From positions 1-6,526 of the forward strand of contig JAVBKB010000020.1 of the NCBI GenBank assembly GCA_031554275.1: a DNA stretch of 6,526 bases, read 5' to 3'. The position numbers and the translations under genes were made by a program. Shown here piece after piece: positions 4,551 to 6,526 of this stretch. Within the stretch, counting starts at the first letter, position 1. The number at the start of each line of letters is the position of its first letter. The stretch comes from JAVBKB01 sp031554275 (GTDB taxonomy: Bacteria; Bacillota; Bacilli; JARBTR01). Below the pieces are notes generated by a model. It made no database searches. It was not told where the DNA came from and worked only from the letters and a program-made list of their open reading frames with translations.

Positions 4551-6425
4551 ATGAAAATTTTAAAAGCAACATCCTTACAAAAATCTGTAGGTGTTAAAAC
4601 CTTGTTCAATCAGCTGGATTTTTCAGTTAGCGAAGGTGAAAGAATCGGTTTAATAGGTGTTAATGGAACTGGGAAGTCTACCTTGCTAAACATATTGGCA
4701 GAAAGGGACACGGCAGACTCAGGGATAATTGACAAACCAAATGACTATCAGATTACTTATTTAGAGCAGTATTTAGATATGGAAGAAAATGAAAATATTA
4801 TTCAACATGTTTTTCGAAATGATTCGCCAATATTTCAAATAGTTCGTGAATATGATGAGGCATTGGAAAAACTCGGTCAGGATTCGGAAAACGAAAGGCT
4901 ACAAAATCAATTGTTTGCATTGCAAGAACAAATGGATGTGCAAAACGGATGGGAACTGCATTCGATGGCTGTGGCAATTCTAAATAAATTAGGAATTAGC
5001 GATTCACATATTCCTGTTAACCAACTTTCTGGTGGGCAAAAGAAGAGAGTGGCTATTGCCAAAGTGCTCGTGGAACAACCGGATTTGTTGATACTCGATG
5101 AGCCGACTAACCATTTAGACTATCAAGCAATTGAGTGGCTTCAGTATTTTCTAAATAGTTTTCCTAAAGCGATTTTGCTCGTAACTCATGATCGTTATTT
5201 TCTTGATGCTGTGTCTACAAAGATCTGGGAGCTTGCAAATCAAAAGCTAACGGAATACAAAGGTAATTATCAGCAGTACCTGGAAAGTAGTGCGATTCAA
5301 GATGAATTAAATGAAAAAGCAACTCACAAGTTGAGAAACCTCTATAAATCTGAATTGGCTTGGATGCGTAAAGGTGCTAAGGCCAGAACAACAAAGCAAA
5401 GGGCACGAATTCAACGCTTTGAAAGTATTCAGGAGGATCATCAATCACAAGAAACAACACAATCAATGGATATTGAAACAGCCAGCGCTCGTCTTGGCAA
5501 AAAAGTAATCGAAATCAATTCTGTTTCAAAAAGCTTTGGCACTCAGCAATGTATAGAATCCTTTTCAGCCATTTTGCAAAAAGGCGACCGTATTGGCATT
5601 TTAGGTAAAAATGGCGCTGGAAAAACAACGCTATTAAATATTTTGTCAGGGAAATTGCTTTCGGATAGTGGTGAGCTTGAATATGGGACTACTGTCAAAA
5701 TCGGTTGTTTCTCACAGGAGATTGAAGATATGCCTGAAGAAGATCGCATACTTCAGTATCTTCAAGAAACAGCAGAGATCATTACGTTAAAGGACCAAAC
5801 GACTGTCTCTGCTTCACAAATGTTGGAGCGATTTCTTTTCCCCTCCAATATGCATGGCACTTTGATAGTTAAACTGTCAGGTGGCGAACGGAGAAGACTA
5901 TATTTACTGAAAGTTTTGATGCAGAGCCCAAACGTTTTATTTCTTGATGAGCCTACAAATGACTTGGATATTCATACATTAACTATTCTTGAGGATTATT
6001 TAGCCACTTTTCCAGGTGTAGTTATCACTGTGTCGCATGATCGCTATTTCTTAGACAAGGTTGTCGATAAACTTTGGGTATTCGGTAAAAACGGACATAT
6101 TGAAAGCTACTATGGTATGGCTAGTGACTTCTTGGAATGGCAAAAAGATCAACAAAAAGATGTGAAACCAGTTGTACAAAATAAAGTAGCTGAGAAGCCG
6201 TTGGAAAAGAAGAAACTGACTTACAGTGAATTGAAAGAATGGGAGAGCATTGATCAAGATATTGCTGTAGCTGAACAGCAGCTACTCACAATACAAAAGA
6301 AACTACAATCTGTTGGCAGTGATTTCACATTAGCGAATGAACTTCTAGGGCAAGAAGCTGACTTGAATACTCATCTTGAGAAGTTAATAGAAAGATGGAG
6401 TTATTTGAGCGAGATTGTTGATTAA
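4551..6425 (+). CDS. ABC-F family ATPase, YfmR/Uup-like
   Basis: This cytosolic, ribosome-associated ATPase of 624 aa has two nucleotide-binding domains and no membrane segment. Domain 1 has Walker A GVNGTGKST (36-44), signature LSGGQ (159-163), Walker B LLILDEP with catalytic Glu184, and H-loop THDR (222-225). A charged interdomain linker (about 243-320, with ARTTKQRARIQRF at 278-290) is where ABC-F proteins contact the P-site tRNA and ribosome. Domain 2 has GKNGAGKTT (352-360), LSGGE (442-446), Walker B LFLDEP with Glu467, and SHDR (495-498). A lysine/glutamate-rich coiled coil (about 553-620) ends the protein, as in YfmR and Uup. YfmR-type proteins help ribosomes that stall during elongation, for example at polyproline. 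All motifs are intact. The linker does not look like the long insertion of antibiotic-resistance ABC-F proteins, so a translation role is more likely than drug resistance, although that cannot be excluded from sequence alone. Confidence 0.93.
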   Translation: MKILKATSLQKSVGVKTLFNQLDFSVSEGERIGLIGVNGTGKSTLLNILAERDTADSGIIDKPNDYQITYLEQYLDMEENENIIQHVFRNDSPIFQIVREYDEALEKLGQDSENERLQNQLFALQEQMDVQNGWELHSMAVAILNKLGISDSHIPVNQLSGGQKKRVAIAKVLVEQPDLLILDEPTNHLDYQAIEWLQYFLNSFPKAILLVTHDRYFLDAVSTKIWELANQKLTEYKGNYQQYLESSAIQDELNEKATHKLRNLYKSELAWMRKGAKARTTKQRARIQRFESIQEDHQSQETTQSMDIETASARLGKKVIEINSVSKSFGTQQCIESFSAILQKGDRIGILGKNGAGKTTLLNILSGKLLSDSGELEYGTTVKIGCFSQEIEDMPEEDRILQYLQETAEIITLKDQTTVSASQMLERFLFPSNMHGTLIVKLSGGERRRLYLLKVLMQSPNVLFLDEPTNDLDIHTLTILEDYLATFPGVVITVSHDRYFLDKVVDKLWVFGKNGHIESYYGMASDFLEWQKDQQKDVKPVVQNKVAEKPLEKKKLTYSELKEWESIDQDIAVAEQQLLTIQKKLQSVGSDFTLANELLGQEADLNTHLEKLIERWSYLSEIVD

Positions 6426-6526
6426 CGGATATGCTTGAAGAAGGCGTTATCCTAATTGTCGTTATAAATGCAACTTGAAACTCGCTAAGATTCCCAAATA
6501 CTTCGTCATAATTTCCTAGGATAGTC

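Noticed and set aside
6327..6525. A minus-strand frame open from the right edge to about 6327
   Set aside because: It would overlap the end of the ABC-F coding region by about 100 bases on the opposite strand. It has no recognisable domain and no start inside the window. The tail 6426-6526 also has only a weak GGATA/TATCC hairpin without a U-tract, so I call neither a gene nor a terminator there.

Overview
The window is AT-rich bacterial DNA with short intergenic gaps, clear Shine-Dalgarno (SD) sites (AAGGAG, GGGAG, AGAGG) and sigma-A type promoters. It encodes an EFR1-type flavodoxin/ferredoxin, a DUF5050-type beta-propeller lipoprotein and a YfmR/Uup-type ABC-F ATPase. Together these point to a low-GC Gram-positive (Bacillota), most likely of the Lactobacillales/Bacillales type; the genus cannot be fixed from this sequence. 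No tRNA, rRNA, CRISPR array, transposase, integrase or attachment site was seen.

Layout, left to right. The left edge holds what is probably the last codons of an upstream gene, followed by a small acidic protein of unknown function (127-363, +). A terminator at about 417-447 separates it from the convergent EFR1 ferredoxin gene (476-1261, -). EFR1 has its own good promoter at 1368-1396. Divergent from it is a SUKH/SMI1-KNR4-like gene (1510-2181, +) with an extended -10 promoter. This converges on a gene encoding a cysteine-rich CPCC-type N-terminus fused to an unrecognised C-terminal region (2241-2939, -). A 377-bp gene-free region (2940-3316) then carries back-to-back promoters for that gene and for the DUF5050-type lipoprotein (3317-4432, +). 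The lipoprotein mRNA leader can form a stem-loop. The ABC-F gene (4551-6425, +) follows, and the last 100 bases hold nothing I can support as a gene.

How the genes relate. The genes alternate in strand and mostly have their own promoters, so this is a string of single-gene units and not one operon. EFR1 and the ABC-F gene look like ordinary housekeeping or accessory genes. The 78-aa protein, the SUKH-like protein and the CPCC-type protein resemble the small acidic or SUKH-type proteins often found as immunity genes beside polymorphic toxins. No toxin is visible inside the window, so a link to a toxin system is inference. The most useful leads are the CPCC fusion protein with its long leader, the possible toxin/immunity junction at the left edge, and the structured leader of the lipoprotein gene.

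Three genes have apparent longer starts (GTG 1498, TTG 3305, ATG 4512) that lack an SD. In each case a downstream ATG with an SD 5-6 bases upstream is the better start, and those are used here.
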